Of a stretch of DNA of 64,000 nt, positions 48,869 to 57,466 are shown in pieces. Position 1 is the stretch's first letter, and each line of letters opens with the position of its first letter. This stretch comes from 66-474 sp963771735. Lineage in GTDB: Bacteria; Pseudomonadota; Gammaproteobacteria; Xanthomonadales; Rhodanobacteraceae. The stretch spans positions 372,001 to 436,000 of the forward strand of contig CAVYUN010000002.1 of the NCBI GenBank assembly GCA_963771735.1, read 5' to 3'. The notes under the pieces are model-generated. The model was given only the letters and a program-made list of their open reading frames with translations, had not been told where the DNA came from and searched no databases. The translations under genes were made by a program, and so were the position numbers.

Positions 48869-49071
48869 ACGACCGCGGAGCACTTCGCCAAGGATGCCAC
48901 CTTGAATGTCGTCCGGGAGGCTCGCGCATAGCGGCAGCGACCACGTAGCTCTTCCAAGGGACGGTAACTCAGCCGTCTTCCGGGAGGCTCGCACGTGGTG
49001 GTAGCGACCACGGAGCTCTTAGCCAGGGACGGTAACTCAAACGTCTTTGGGAAGGCTCGCACGTGGCGGCA
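48869..49071 (+). repeat. Three tandem imperfect repeats of 67-68 bases
   Basis: Units lie at about 48869-48936, 48937-49003 and 49004-49071. Units 2 and 3 each contain GCGACCACG, AGCTCTT, GGGACGGTAACTCA and AGGCTCGCACGTGG; unit 1 is more diverged. The core (CCACGGAGCTCTTAGCCAGG in unit 3) also occurs at 36246 and 41661. Unit 3 overlaps the last codons of ung, whose stop at 49037 lies inside the repeat. The array fills most of the gap between rpoH and ung. Confidence 0.8.
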
Positions 49072-49747
49072 GCGACCAATCCACCTGCCCCCGCCCTTCG
49101 GCCTCAAGATACTGATTTGTCTTGGAAAAATGCCGGCAACCCATGAATCCCCGATGGGCCGACAACGGCGAAGGGTGCGGCGCCTTGAGTACGCAATGCC
49201 GACGGGTGTCGATCAGCTTGCCCTTGGCCTGGGCATAACTGCCCCAGAGCAGGAAAACCAGCCCTTCCCGGCCCCGGTTCAATTCATCGATCACCCGGTC
49301 GGTAAATCCTTCCCAGCCCTTGCCTTGGTGCGAGCCGGCCATGCCCGCCTGCACGGTCAGCACCGAGTTCAGCAACAGCACGCCGCGCCGCGCCCACGGC
49401 GTCAGGAAGCCATGATCGGGACGCGGGATGCCGAGATCGGTTTCGATTTCCGTGAAGACATTCTGAAGCGAGGGCGGCACCGGCACGCCCGGCCGCACCG
49501 AAAAGCACAAGCCGTGCGCCTGACCGGGGCCGTGGTACGGATCCTGCCCGAGGATCACCGCCTTGACCGCATCGAAAGGCGTCGTGTCCAGCGCCGCGAA
49601 AATTTGCGGCCCGGGCGGGTAAATGCGCTTGCCGGAACGCTTCTCGGCCAACAGGAACGCGCGCAACGCGATCATATCCGGATGGTCGAAATAATCGCCG
49701 ACGCGCGCCTTCCACGACGGCTCCAGCTTCAGCCTCTCGTCAGTCAT
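49037..49747 (-). CDS. ung: Uracil-DNA glycosylase (family 1)
   Basis: This 236-residue enzyme removes uracil from DNA at the start of base excision repair. The catalytic water-activating loop is LGQDPYHGPGQAHGLCFSV (Asp and His present), the proline-rich loop VPPSLQNVFTEI, the uracil-recognition FLLWGSYAQ, and the DNA-intercalating leucine loop APHPSPLSAHRGFMGC. The family normally ends near VDWSLP; here ten more residues (PRASLPKDV) are read from the tandem repeat before a stop inside it, so the natural C-terminus was altered by the repeat. Function should be unaffected. Confidence 0.96.
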   Translation of the reverse strand: MTDERLKLEPSWKARVGDYFDHPDMIALRAFLLAEKRSGKRIYPPGPQIFAALDTTPFDAVKAVILGQDPYHGPGQAHGLCFSVRPGVPVPPSLQNVFTEIETDLGIPRPDHGFLTPWARRGVLLLNSVLTVQAGMAGSHQGKGWEGFTDRVIDELNRGREGLVFLLWGSYAQAKGKLIDTRRHCVLKAPHPSPLSAHRGFMGCRHFSKTNQYLEAEGRGQVDWSLPPRASLPKDV

Positions 49748-49904
49748 CAGCTTCTACCGCAGACAGTGGTGCGAAGATCGAAAGCCATTGCGGACGCAGG
49801 TGGATTGCGTGACATGGCCAGCGCAGACACCTGAGCCTACACGCCGTCACGCAAGCATGGCCAGCATCGTCGCCGGCTCGCAGGCCACCGGACGCAGCGC
49901 GCTT

Positions 49905-50729
49905 TCAACCTCGCAACCGTCTCGCCACCCGCAACTGGAACAACAGCTTGGTCATCAGCAAGCGTTCATCGACGGGCTTCTCGACCAGGTCATTGGCACC
50001 GGCTTTCAGCAGCGCGGCTTGATTGGCGGGATTCTCGTCGCCGGTCATCACCAGCACCGGCAGCCGGCGCTTGCCGAGCTCGAGATCGCAGCGGATCCAT
50101 TCCAGCAGATCGCCACCGGACATCTCGCCCTTGAGGCTCACGTCGGTCAGCACCACGTCGGCGCCGACCTCGCTGCGATCCCGCGCCGCGCCGAGGTACT
50201 CCACGGCCTCCTCGGCGCTTCCGGCCAAGTGCACGTTCAGCCCGTGGCGTTGCAGCAGGCGGCTGGTGGACAGCGCCACCACGCGGCTGTCCTCGACATA
50301 CAACACCATACCTTCGACGTGCTCGCTGGGCTGCACGTAACCACGGATGAAATCCGCAAGTGCGTCATAGCCTGCAGCCTTGTCGAAGTAATCGGTGATC
50401 TCGTCGCCAATCTCGCGATTCTGCAGGCGTTCCTGCACGTCGCCGGAGACCGCGACGATCGGAATGTAGGCCTGCGGCGCGTGTTCGCGCACGTATTTCG
50501 CGAGCACCGCGCCGTCCATGTCGGGCAGGCGCAACGCGGTCGTCATCAGGTCGACCACACCCTCGTGGAGTGCCTGCTCGGCTTCGGCGCCGCTGGCGCA
50601 GGCGATCACCGTGGCGCCCGGCAAATCCTTTTCCAGCACCCGCGTGATCAACGTGCGCGCCACCTTGGACCCATCCACCACCATCACGCGCGGATTGTCA
50701 CTGGTGATGTGGCGGAGAACGTCGTTCAT
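49905..50729 (-). CDS. Tandem receiver-domain response regulator
   Basis: This 274-residue protein holds two CheY-like domains and no output domain. The first (residues 12-125) is degenerate: the acidic pair reads VMVVDGS instead of D-D, and the position of the phosphoacceptor aspartate before LRLPDMDG is alanine (LMTTALRLPDMDG). The second (about 140-270) is canonical: VLYVEDS, phosphoacceptor in VVLTDVSLKG, Thr in VMTGDEN and Lys in VEKPVD. It is therefore probably a single-phosphate switch with a pseudo-receiver partner. No histidine kinase is nearby. It lies between ung and ftsX on the same strand. Confidence 0.88.
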   Translation of the reverse strand: MNDVLRHITSDNPRVMVVDGSKVARTLITRVLEKDLPGATVIACASGAEAEQALHEGVVDLMTTALRLPDMDGAVLAKYVREHAPQAYIPIVAVSGDVQERLQNREIGDEITDYFDKAAGYDALADFIRGYVQPSEHVEGMVLYVEDSRVVALSTSRLLQRHGLNVHLAGSAEEAVEYLGAARDRSEVGADVVLTDVSLKGEMSGGDLLEWIRCDLELGKRRLPVLVMTGDENPANQAALLKAGANDLVEKPVDERLLMTKLLFQLRVARRLRG

Positions 50730-50797
50730 GGTCTCGGAATTCGGTTTGCGTGTCCGCGTGTTCGTAGGGCAACGCGCGGCACTCGGGATAGCGTGTT

Positions 50798-51751
50798 TCA
50801 GGCGCGCAGACGAATCAGGTGGCGGCTGCTTGCAAGCAAGGCACCCAGCCAGCCCAGCGCGATTGCAATCATCCAGCTGACGCCTAGCGTAGCCCAGGAC
50901 AGCCCGCCGAAATGCAATCGCCCGGCATAACTGGCGACCAGGTCACGCACCGGCACCGCCAGCACGGTTTCCAGCAGCAGCACGAGCAATACCGCCACCC
51001 CACCCGCAGCCAGACCGTACCACGCCCCCTCGTAAAGATAGGGCCGACGCACGAAGGCCGAACCGGCACCGATCAGTTGCTGTACCACGATTTCATCGGC
51101 ACGGCTGCGAATGTCGAGTCGCACGGTGTTGCCGATCACCAGCACCGCCGCCGCGCCGAGCAGCAACGCCAGCAACACCGTGACGCGCCGGCCCAACCCG
51201 ATCAGCGCATCCAGACGCTCACGCCAACGGCCGTTGTCCTGCACCAGATCGACTTGGGGCAACGTGCGCACGGCGTGCACCATCGTTTCGATCTGCGCAC
51301 GACCGGCGCCCGCTTTCGGCTGGACCAACAACACGAACGGCAACGGGTTGTCGGGCAGCGACTCGATCGCATCGCCGAAGCCTTGCATGGCAGCAAGTTC
51401 CGCTATTCCTTGTTTCGGAGTACGCATCACCACCGCCCCGACGTCCGCGCGCGCGCGCAGGTTGCTTGCCAATTTTGCCGCGGCGTCCGCTCCGGCATCG
51501 GGCTTCAGGAATACGCTGACCGATTGCGAGTCGCCCAGCGCCGTGGCCAAGTGCTGCACGTTGGTCAGCAGAAGATAAAACGCCAGCGGCAACGCCAGCG
51601 CAAGGCCCATCACCGCGATGGTCAGCAGGCTGCCCAGCGGATGCCGCAGTATCTGGCGAAGGCTGTCGCGCAGGCACCATGCGTGCTGGTGACGCCACAT
51701 CGCCAGGCGCGTATGACGCACGGAACTGGCCATCGCCGCGCGTGTGTTCAT
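50798..51751 (-). CDS. ftsX: Cell division protein FtsX
   Basis: This 317-residue permease-like protein has four membrane helices (SLLTIAVMGLALALPLAFYL near the start; three in the last 130 residues, including VTVLLALLLGAAAVLVIGN) and a periplasmic domain between helices 1 and 2 with SVFLKPDAGADAAAKLA. With FtsE it activates cell-wall hydrolases at the division septum. Its ATG at 51751 overlaps the ftsE stop (ATGA), so both are translated together. Confidence 0.94.
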   Translation of the reverse strand: MNTRAAMASSVRHTRLAMWRHQHAWCLRDSLRQILRHPLGSLLTIAVMGLALALPLAFYLLLTNVQHLATALGDSQSVSVFLKPDAGADAAAKLASNLRARADVGAVVMRTPKQGIAELAAMQGFGDAIESLPDNPLPFVLLVQPKAGAGRAQIETMVHAVRTLPQVDLVQDNGRWRERLDALIGLGRRVTVLLALLLGAAAVLVIGNTVRLDIRSRADEIVVQQLIGAGSAFVRRPYLYEGAWYGLAAGGVAVLLVLLLETVLAVPVRDLVASYAGRLHFGGLSWATLGVSWMIAIALGWLGALLASSRHLIRLRA

Positions 51752-52425
51752 GCGACCTCGCTCGCCGGCACGTCATCGATCAGGTGACCATGATCGAGTA
51801 CCACCACGCGCTGCTTCATGCGTTTCAGCAATGCCAGGTCATGGCTGGCGATCAGGATGGTGCTGCCGGTCTGCCCAAGACTCACGAACAGTTGCATGAT
51901 CTCCTCGGACAACTGCGGATCGAGGTTGCCGGTGGGCTCATCGGCGATGATCAGCGCCGGACGCGCCACGATCGCGCGCGCGATTCCCACGCGTTGCTGC
52001 TCACCGGTGGAAAGTCCGGCCGGCGCATTCTTGCCGCGCCCCTCCAGACCGACCTTTTCCAGGGCATTGCGCACGCGCTTGCCGCGTTCCTCGCGCGGGA
52101 TGCCCGCGATCACCAGCGGCAGTGCGACGTTGTCGGCCACGCTGCGGTCCATCAGCAAGCGGTGATCCTGGAACACCATGCCGATTTCGCGGCGCAGGCG
52201 CGGAATCTGGCGATGCCTGACACGGGCGAGATTCCGGCCGTGCACTTCGATCGCGCCGCGGCTGGGACGTTCGATCAACGCGATGAGTTTCAGCAAGGTG
52301 GTCTTGCCTGCACCCGAATGCCCGGTGACGAACAACATTTCGCCGGCTTCAACCTGGAAAGACAGGTCGATCAGTGCCTCGCGGCCCTCGGGATAACGTT
52401 TGCTGACGGAATCGAAGCGGATCAC
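51748..52425 (-). CDS. ftsE: Cell division ATP-binding protein FtsE
   Basis: This 225-residue ABC ATPase has the FtsE start IRFDSVSKRYPEGREALID, Walker A VTGHSGAGKTTLLKLI, the Q-loop GMVFQDHRLLMDRSV, signature LSTGEQQRVGIARAI, and Walker B LIIADEPTGNLDPQ. I chose the GTG at 52425, where the family-conserved sequence begins; the frame is open further upstream without ftsE-like sequence. It partners with FtsX. The rhlB gene ends about 90 bases upstream on the same strand. Confidence 0.94.
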   Translation of the reverse strand: MIRFDSVSKRYPEGREALIDLSFQVEAGEMLFVTGHSGAGKTTLLKLIALIERPSRGAIEVHGRNLARVRHRQIPRLRREIGMVFQDHRLLMDRSVADNVALPLVIAGIPREERGKRVRNALEKVGLEGRGKNAPAGLSTGEQQRVGIARAIVARPALIIADEPTGNLDPQLSEEIMQLFVSLGQTGSTILIASHDLALLKRMKQRVVVLDHGHLIDDVPASEVA

Positions 52426-52513
52426 GTGGGCTGTGACGACGGGAACCGGAGCCAAGCATAAAGGCGTCCGCTTTCCCGCGAGGCCAACGGACCGGGCATC
52501 AGGGCGGTCCGCT

Positions 52514-53842
52514 TCAGGCGTTGGCTGCCGGCGATGCAGGTTGACCCGTCGGTTTGCGGCGGCGCCGGCGTTTCCTGTCCGCGGCCGGTTTGGCTGCCTG
52601 TGCCGGCGCGTTCGCTTCGGCATCATCGGAATCGGAAGGCCGTGGATGCAACATCGCGCGCGGCGATGGCGCGCTCAACCATGCCGGCTCGATCGCGAGC
52701 ACGGGAATCTTCATGCCGATGTAGCGTTCGATGTCCGGCAGGTTCATCGCATACAAATCGCAGGCGAAGCTGATCGCGTCGCCCTCGGCGCCCAGCCGGG
52801 CGGTGCGACCGATGCGGTGTACGTAATCCTCGCCGTCCTGCGGCAGGTCGTAGTTGAATACGTGGCTGACGTCGGGGATGTGCAGGCCGCGCGCGGCCAC
52901 GTCGGTCGCGACCAGGATTTCTGCCTCGCCCTTCTTGAAGCGTTCGAGCAATTTCTGGCGCTTGGCCTGCGGCACGTCGCCGGACAAGGCACCGACGCGG
53001 AAGCCGTGCCGTTTCAGGCGCTCGGTGACGCGCTCGGCCGCAGCGCGTGTGTTGACGAACACGATGCTGCGCTGCGGATCGCAGTGCTCCAGCAGATTCA
53101 GCAAGAGCGGAATTTTTTCTTCCTTGGCCGGGAAATACACCTGCTGGCGCACGCGGTCGGCAGTGACGTTCTCGGTCTCGACCACGAGTTTCTCGGGCTG
53201 GTTCATGTGTTCGTAGGCGAGTTCCAGCACGCGGTAACTCAGCGTGGCCGAGAACAGCATGCCTTGGCGTTCCTCGCGCGGCGGCATCCTGCGCAGCAGG
53301 TAGCGCACGTCCTTGATGAAGCCGAGGTCGAACATGCGATCGGCCTCGTCGATCACGAAAGCTTCGACCGCGCGGAAGCTGAAGACGTGTTGCTTGAAGT
53401 AGTCGATCAGGCGGCCGGGCGTCGCGACGATCACGTCACAGCCGTCGCGCAATTGCTGGCGTTGCTTGTCGTAGTCGACGCCACCGTAGATCAGCGCGAC
53501 GCGCAGTCCGGTGTGGCGGCCGATCGCCTGGGCGTCCTTGTCGATCTGGATCGCCAGCTCGCGGGTCGGCGCGATGATCACGGCGCGCGGATCGTTGTCC
53601 TTGCGCTCCGGAATCGCAGGCCGCGTCAGCAGCCGATTCATCACCGCGACCAGGAACGCGCAGGTCTTGCCGGTGCCGGTCTGGGCCTGACCCGCCACGT
53701 CGCGCCCTTCCAGCGCAACCGGCAGGGTCAACGCCTGGATGGGGGTGCAACGCGTGAAACCGCAATCGGCAACGCCGGCGGCGAGATGGGGGTGCAGGTC
53801 GAAGTGTTCGAAAAAAGTATCGGTGAGGACTTGGTCGGCCAT
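52514..53842 (-). CDS. rhlB: DEAD-box ATP-dependent RNA helicase RhlB
   Basis: This 442-residue DEAD-box helicase has all core motifs: TRCTPIQALTLPVAL (Q motif), AQTGTGKTCAFL (I), PTRELAIQI (Ia), TPGRL, DEAD as VIDEADRMFDLGF (II), FSATL (III), VATDVAARGLHIP and HRIGRTARLG (V-VI). The C-terminus is a basic tail (RKRRRRRKPTG), common in RhlB. Its divergent neighbour trxA and then rho match the conserved rhlB/trxA-rho context of gammaproteobacteria. RhlB works with RNase E in RNA decay. The start is the ATG at 53842; a 20-bp palindrome lies about 100 bases upstream. Confidence 0.93.
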   Translation of the reverse strand: MADQVLTDTFFEHFDLHPHLAAGVADCGFTRCTPIQALTLPVALEGRDVAGQAQTGTGKTCAFLVAVMNRLLTRPAIPERKDNDPRAVIIAPTRELAIQIDKDAQAIGRHTGLRVALIYGGVDYDKQRQQLRDGCDVIVATPGRLIDYFKQHVFSFRAVEAFVIDEADRMFDLGFIKDVRYLLRRMPPREERQGMLFSATLSYRVLELAYEHMNQPEKLVVETENVTADRVRQQVYFPAKEEKIPLLLNLLEHCDPQRSIVFVNTRAAAERVTERLKRHGFRVGALSGDVPQAKRQKLLERFKKGEAEILVATDVAARGLHIPDVSHVFNYDLPQDGEDYVHRIGRTARLGAEGDAISFACDLYAMNLPDIERYIGMKIPVLAIEPAWLSAPSPRAMLHPRPSDSDDAEANAPAQAAKPAADRKRRRRRKPTGQPASPAANA

Positions 53843-53942
53843 TGAGTTTCTCGGCCACGGACGGCGCCTTGCGGTCGCCGCGAATGGCTGGTGGTGGGCC
53901 CGGGATTCGCACGCTTGATCCGCCCGGCGGGTTGCGATGAAA

Positions 53943-53962
53943 TGCCACGCGTACGCGTGGCA
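53943..53962. promoter_or_regulatory. Perfect 20-bp palindrome in rhlB leader region
   Basis: The half-site TGCCACGCGT is followed immediately by its reverse complement ACGCGTGGCA. It lies in the divergent region between rhlB and trxA, 101 bases before the rhlB start. It may be an operator or an RNA hairpin. Confidence 0.4.
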
Positions 53963-54109
53963 CGGCAATATGGCAGTATACGGGTGCGTGATCTGCACCC
54001 CGGGCCGAAGTGCCTGTTTTCATTGTAGCAGGGCGACCACCGATCCACGCTTGCAATCCTTCGGCTGCTCCCCCACCTTGTCAGCACACCTCCCGTTGCA
54101 GGCCCCACG

Positions 54110-54457
54110 ATGAGCGAAAACATCACCCACGTCAAAGACGCCGATTTCGAAGCCGAAGTGCTGAAATCCGAGACCCCGGTGCTGCTGGATTTCTGGGCGG
54201 AGTGGTGCGGGCCGTGCAAATCGATCGCACCGATGCTGGACGACATCGCCAAGGATTACGCCGGCCGGCTCAAGGTCGTGAAGATCAACATCGACGAGAA
54301 CCAGAAGACGCCGATGACTTACGGTGTCCGCGGCATCCCGACGCTGATGGTGTTCAAGGGCGGCAAGGTCGAAGCCACCCAGATTGGTGCCGTCGGCAAA
54401 GGGCAGCTCACCCAGATGATCGACAAGGCGATCGTGGCCAACGGCTCCGCGGCCTGA
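54110..54457 (+). CDS. trxA: Thioredoxin
   Basis: This 115-residue thioredoxin has the active site WAEWCGPCKSIAP (C-G-P-C), the cis-proline segment GVRGIPTLMVF and the final helix QLTQMIDKAI. It is a general dithiol reductant in the cytoplasm. It is divergent from rhlB and followed by rho after 190 bases. Small GC-rich inverted repeats after the stop (CCCCG/CGGGG at 54534-54548) could end part of the transcript or belong to the rho leader. Confidence 0.97.
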   Translation: MSENITHVKDADFEAEVLKSETPVLLDFWAEWCGPCKSIAPMLDDIAKDYAGRLKVVKINIDENQKTPMTYGVRGIPTLMVFKGGKVEATQIGAVGKGQLTQMIDKAIVANGSAA

Positions 54458-54648
54458 TTTCCCCCGGCTACCGCCTCGGTTGCAGACCCGAAACGGGTGG
54501 TCGCATCGAGTCCCAAACTGAACCTCCACGTTTCCCCGCTTGTCGGGGCCCTGTCGTGATGCTAGATTGATGTCCGGCCGGTGGTGCATTTGCCCGGCCC
54601 TCTCCCTTTTGTTTCCTCCCGCGCCCCGAGCGCCGACGAGGCTTTCCC

Positions 54649-56160
54649 GTGTCCGATAACGAAAACACCGTACAGGGCGACGACGCCCGCGCGTCCACAC
54701 CCAATCCCGAATCCAGCGCCTCCGCCGGCAACGATGGCGGCGAAGGGCAATCCCAGTCGCAGCGCGGCAACCGGCCAGACCGCAGCCGGCGGCGGCGCGG
54801 CCGCCATTCGCGCGGCGGCAACGGCCAGGGCGGCAACCCGAACGGCCTGCCGGCCGACGTGTCCGGCGACGAAGCCGATGCCGGCGATCCGAAACGCCTG
54901 ATCAACCTCACCGAACTCAAGCGCAAGAACTCGGTGCAGCTGCTGGAAATGGCCGAAGAGCTCGGCATCCAGGAAGGCGTGGCGCGCGCACGCAAGCAGG
55001 ACGTGATCTTCCACATCCTGCGTGCCCACGCCAAATCCGGCGGCAGCATCTGGGCCGAGGGCGTGCTGGAAATCCTGCAGGACGGCTTCGGCTTCCTGCG
55101 CTCGGCCGACGAGTCCTACCTCGCCGGACCCGACGACATCTACGTGTCGCCCTCGCAGATCCGCCGCTTCAACCTGCGCACCGGCGACTACATCACCGGG
55201 CGCGTGCGCCACCCGAAGGAAGGCGAACGCTACTTCGCGCTGCTCAAGGTCGACGACATCAACGGCGATCCGCCGGAGGCGTCCAAGAACAAGCTGCTGT
55301 TCGAGAACCTGACCCCGCTGTTCCCACGCAAGTCGTTCCACCTCGAACGCGGCAACGGCTCGACCGAAGACATCACCGGCCGCATCCTCGACCTGATCGC
55401 GCCGGTCGGCAAGGGCCAGCGCGGCCTGATCGTCAGCCAGCCCAAGGCCGGCAAGACCATGATGCTGCAGAACGTCGCGCAGGCGATCGTGCACAACCAT
55501 CCCGACGTGCACCTGATCATCCTGCTGATCGACGAGCGCCCGGAAGAAGTCACCGAGATGCAGCGCAGCGTCAACGCCGAAGTGGTGTCGTCCACCTTCG
55601 ACGAACCCGCGGTGCGCCACGTGCAGGTCGCCGAAATGGTGATCGAGCGCGCCAAGCGCCTGGTCGAACACAAGAAGGACGTGGTGATCCTGCTCGACTC
55701 GATCACCCGCCTCGCGCGCGCCTACAACACCGTGGTGCCGAGCTCCGGCAAGGTGCTCACCGGCGGCGTCGACGCCAATGCGCTGCAGCGCCCGAAGCGT
55801 TTCTTCGGCGCCGCGCGCAACGTCGAGGAAGGCGGCTCGCTGACCATCCTGGCGACGGCGCTGATCGATACCGGCTCGAAGATGGACGAGGTGATCTACG
55901 AGGAATTCAAGGGCACCGGCAACATGGAGGTGCACCTCGATCGCCGCATCTCCGAAAAGCGCGTCTACCCGGCCATCAACATCAACCGCTCCGGCACCCG
56001 CCGCGAGGAACTGCTGATCCCGCCGGACATGCTGCAGAAGATCTGGATCCTGCGCAAGCTGCTGCACCCGATGGACGAGCTGGCCGCGATGGAATTCATG
56101 CTCGACAAGATGAAGAACACCAAGACCAACGACGAGTTCTTCAATGCGATGAAGCGGTGA
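54649..56160 (+). CDS. rho: Transcription termination factor Rho
   Basis: This 503-residue hexameric RNA helicase has an N-terminal extension of about 80 residues rich in Gly, Ser, Gln and Arg (RRRRGRHSRGG), known from Rho of many bacteria outside the enterics. The normal core follows: LINLTELKRKNSVQLLEMAE, RNA-binding GVLEILQDGFGFLRS, Walker A SQPKAGKTMML, the Q-loop region NTVVPSSGKVLTGGVDANAL, and the arginine finger region GTRREELL. The start is the GTG at 54649. It ends transcription at unstructured C-rich RNAs. A strong terminator follows at 56186-56212. Confidence 0.97.
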   Translation: MSDNENTVQGDDARASTPNPESSASAGNDGGEGQSQSQRGNRPDRSRRRRGRHSRGGNGQGGNPNGLPADVSGDEADAGDPKRLINLTELKRKNSVQLLEMAEELGIQEGVARARKQDVIFHILRAHAKSGGSIWAEGVLEILQDGFGFLRSADESYLAGPDDIYVSPSQIRRFNLRTGDYITGRVRHPKEGERYFALLKVDDINGDPPEASKNKLLFENLTPLFPRKSFHLERGNGSTEDITGRILDLIAPVGKGQRGLIVSQPKAGKTMMLQNVAQAIVHNHPDVHLIILLIDERPEEVTEMQRSVNAEVVSSTFDEPAVRHVQVAEMVIERAKRLVEHKKDVVILLDSITRLARAYNTVVPSSGKVLTGGVDANALQRPKRFFGAARNVEEGGSLTILATALIDTGSKMDEVIYEEFKGTGNMEVHLDRRISEKRVYPAININRSGTRREELLIPPDMLQKIWILRKLLHPMDELAAMEFMLDKMKNTKTNDEFFNAMKR

Positions 56161-56185
56161 TGTTGCTCTGTCGTCATGACTCGCG

Positions 56186-56212
56186 AAAAAGCCGGCTTCA
56201 TGCCGGCTTTTT
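56186..56212 (+). terminator. Rho-independent terminator after rho
   Basis: AAAAAGCCGGC, loop TTCAT, GCCGGCTTTTT: an 11-bp stem ending in a T-run, 25 bases after the rho stop. Confidence 0.9.
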
Positions 56213-56254
56213 AGTCCGCGAATGCCAGTGGTTCCATTGGTGACTTAATTCACC

Positions 56255-56875
56255 ATGGGCGATAATGGCAATCCTCGCCTTGTCCTCGGCAACGCCATGC
56301 GCATCTGCGTCTACTGCGCTTCCAGCAACCAGGCCGATCCGCGTTTCCGTGAAGCGGCATTCCGGCTCGGCGAACTGCTGGCGGACGACGGGCACACCAT
56401 CGTCTATGGCGGCGGCTCGGCCGGTTCGATGGGCGCCCTCGCCGATGGTGCGCTGTCGCAAGACGGCAAGGTCATCGGCATCCTGCCGCGCTTCATGGCC
56501 GACCTCGAATGGGGACATCCCGGGCTGACCAAACTGGAACTGGTCGAGGACATGCGCGAACGCAAGCATCAACTGCTCACCGGTTCCGACGCGGTGGTCG
56601 CATTGCCGGGCGGCTGCGGCACGCTGGAGGAACTGTTCGAGGCGATCACGCTGAAACGGCTGGGACTTTACTTCAATCCCATCGTCCTGCTCGACACGCT
56701 CGGCTACTGGCAGCCGCTGGACGTGTTCCTGCACACCGTGATCGAGCAACGCTTCATGAACCCCGAACATGCCGCGATGTGGTCGCGCGTGGCCACGCCC
56801 GAAGACGTGGTGCCCGCGATCCGCGCTGCACCTAAATGGGACAGCAAGGCGCGCGATCGCGCAGTTGTTCGCTAG
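56255..56875 (+). CDS. LOG family (TIGR00730-type) nucleotide phosphoribohydrolase
   Basis: This 206-residue (or 192 from the ATG at 56297) protein belongs to the LOG/lysine-decarboxylase-like family. VYCASSNQADPRF, YGGGSAGSMGALA, RKHQLLTGSDAVVALPGG and the signature PGGCGTLEELFE are all present. Family members cleave cytokinin-type or other nucleoside 5'-monophosphates at the ribose; bacterial roles vary. I favour the second ATG at 56297 (MRICVYCASS), where conservation starts. It lies between the rho terminator and a repeat-rich region before tRNA-Arg. Confidence 0.88.
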   Translation: MGDNGNPRLVLGNAMRICVYCASSNQADPRFREAAFRLGELLADDGHTIVYGGGSAGSMGALADGALSQDGKVIGILPRFMADLEWGHPGLTKLELVEDMRERKHQLLTGSDAVVALPGGCGTLEELFEAITLKRLGLYFNPIVLLDTLGYWQPLDVFLHTVIEQRFMNPEHAAMWSRVATPEDVVPAIRAAPKWDSKARDRAVVR

Positions 56876-56938
56876 TCACATTCGTCGCTGGGAGTGGCAC
56901 GCTCGGCGGGATGACTCCAGGCATCCTGCCCTGCGCCC

Positions 56939-57061
56939 CTTCGGGGCCGACCCGGTGGTCGTTCAAAATCGCTCCCGGCGATTTTGTATTCGCATCATCC
57001 CTGATGCTCACCCATTCGGGGCCGACCGTGCGGTCGTTCAAAATCGTTCCCGACGATTTTG
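56939..57061. repeat. Pair of direct repeats with hairpin cores, 3' flank of tRNA-Arg
   Basis: Two copies (about 56939-56987 and 57013-57061) share TTCGGGGCCGACC, GGTCGTTCAAAATCG and CGATTTTGT. Each holds an AAAATCG/CGATTTT inverted repeat. A further piece (CGCTCGGCGGGAT near 56900) and TCGAACCCACGACCC (57062-57076) copy sequences from the 3' part of the adjacent tRNA-Arg gene. The 56876-57104 gap has no gene besides these repeats. Confidence 0.7.
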
Positions 57062-57104
57062 TCGAACCCACGACCCGGCTTGGACGGAAACGACGAGGGA
57101 TTTT

Positions 57105-57181
57105 TGGCGCGCTCGGCGGGATTCGAACCCACGACCCCTGCCTTCGGAGGGCAGTACTCTATCCAGCTGAGCTACGAGCGC
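57105..57181 (-). tRNA. tRNA-Arg (CCG)
   Basis: The 77-base gene on the - strand starts GCGCTCG and ends CGAGCGCGCCA with an encoded CCA. The anticodon loop is CTCCGAA (anticodon CCG) closed by CTGCC/GGCAG, the D-arm contains GCTCAGCTGGATAGAGT and the T-arm GTGGGTTCGAATCCCGC. All arms pair well. It is flanked by partial copies of itself on both sides. Confidence 0.96.
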
Positions 57182-57297
57182 GTATGAAAGTTCTTCGGCA
57201 AACCGTCCATGGTGCAACCGTCCAGTTGGCATCCACGCCTCCCCGGTTTAGCTCGCGCGACTGTCCACCGGACAGCCGCCAACGCTCGCAAAAACCA

Positions 57298-57317
57298 CCA
57301 GCTGAGCTGCGAGCGCG
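57298..57317 (-). repeat. Fragment of tRNA-Arg 5' half
   Basis: The segment CCAGCTGAGCTGCGAGCGCG matches 57163-57182 of the intact tRNA gene at 19 of 20 bases (acceptor and D-arm), in the same orientation, 117 bases upstream of the tRNA 5' end. It also forms an 8-bp inverted repeat (CGCTCGCA/TGCGAGCG) with neighbouring sequence. Confidence 0.6.
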
Positions 57318-57466
57318 CGAACCACGAAGTATAAGGCATCGCAGCATCCGGCTTGCAGCTTCGATTCCACGCATCCACGTGCCCCCGTCGAGGCCGACAC
57401 CGGCATCGGCGACGCCTGTACACTAGAGCGCCTTTGTGCCTCGCTCGCAACGCGCCTCGCACCTCC

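Noticed and set aside
48775..49107. Open frame running through the tandem repeats as a gene
   Set aside because: The frame is simply the repeat translated (arginine/serine-rich), overlaps ung on the same strand in another frame, and has no start signal.
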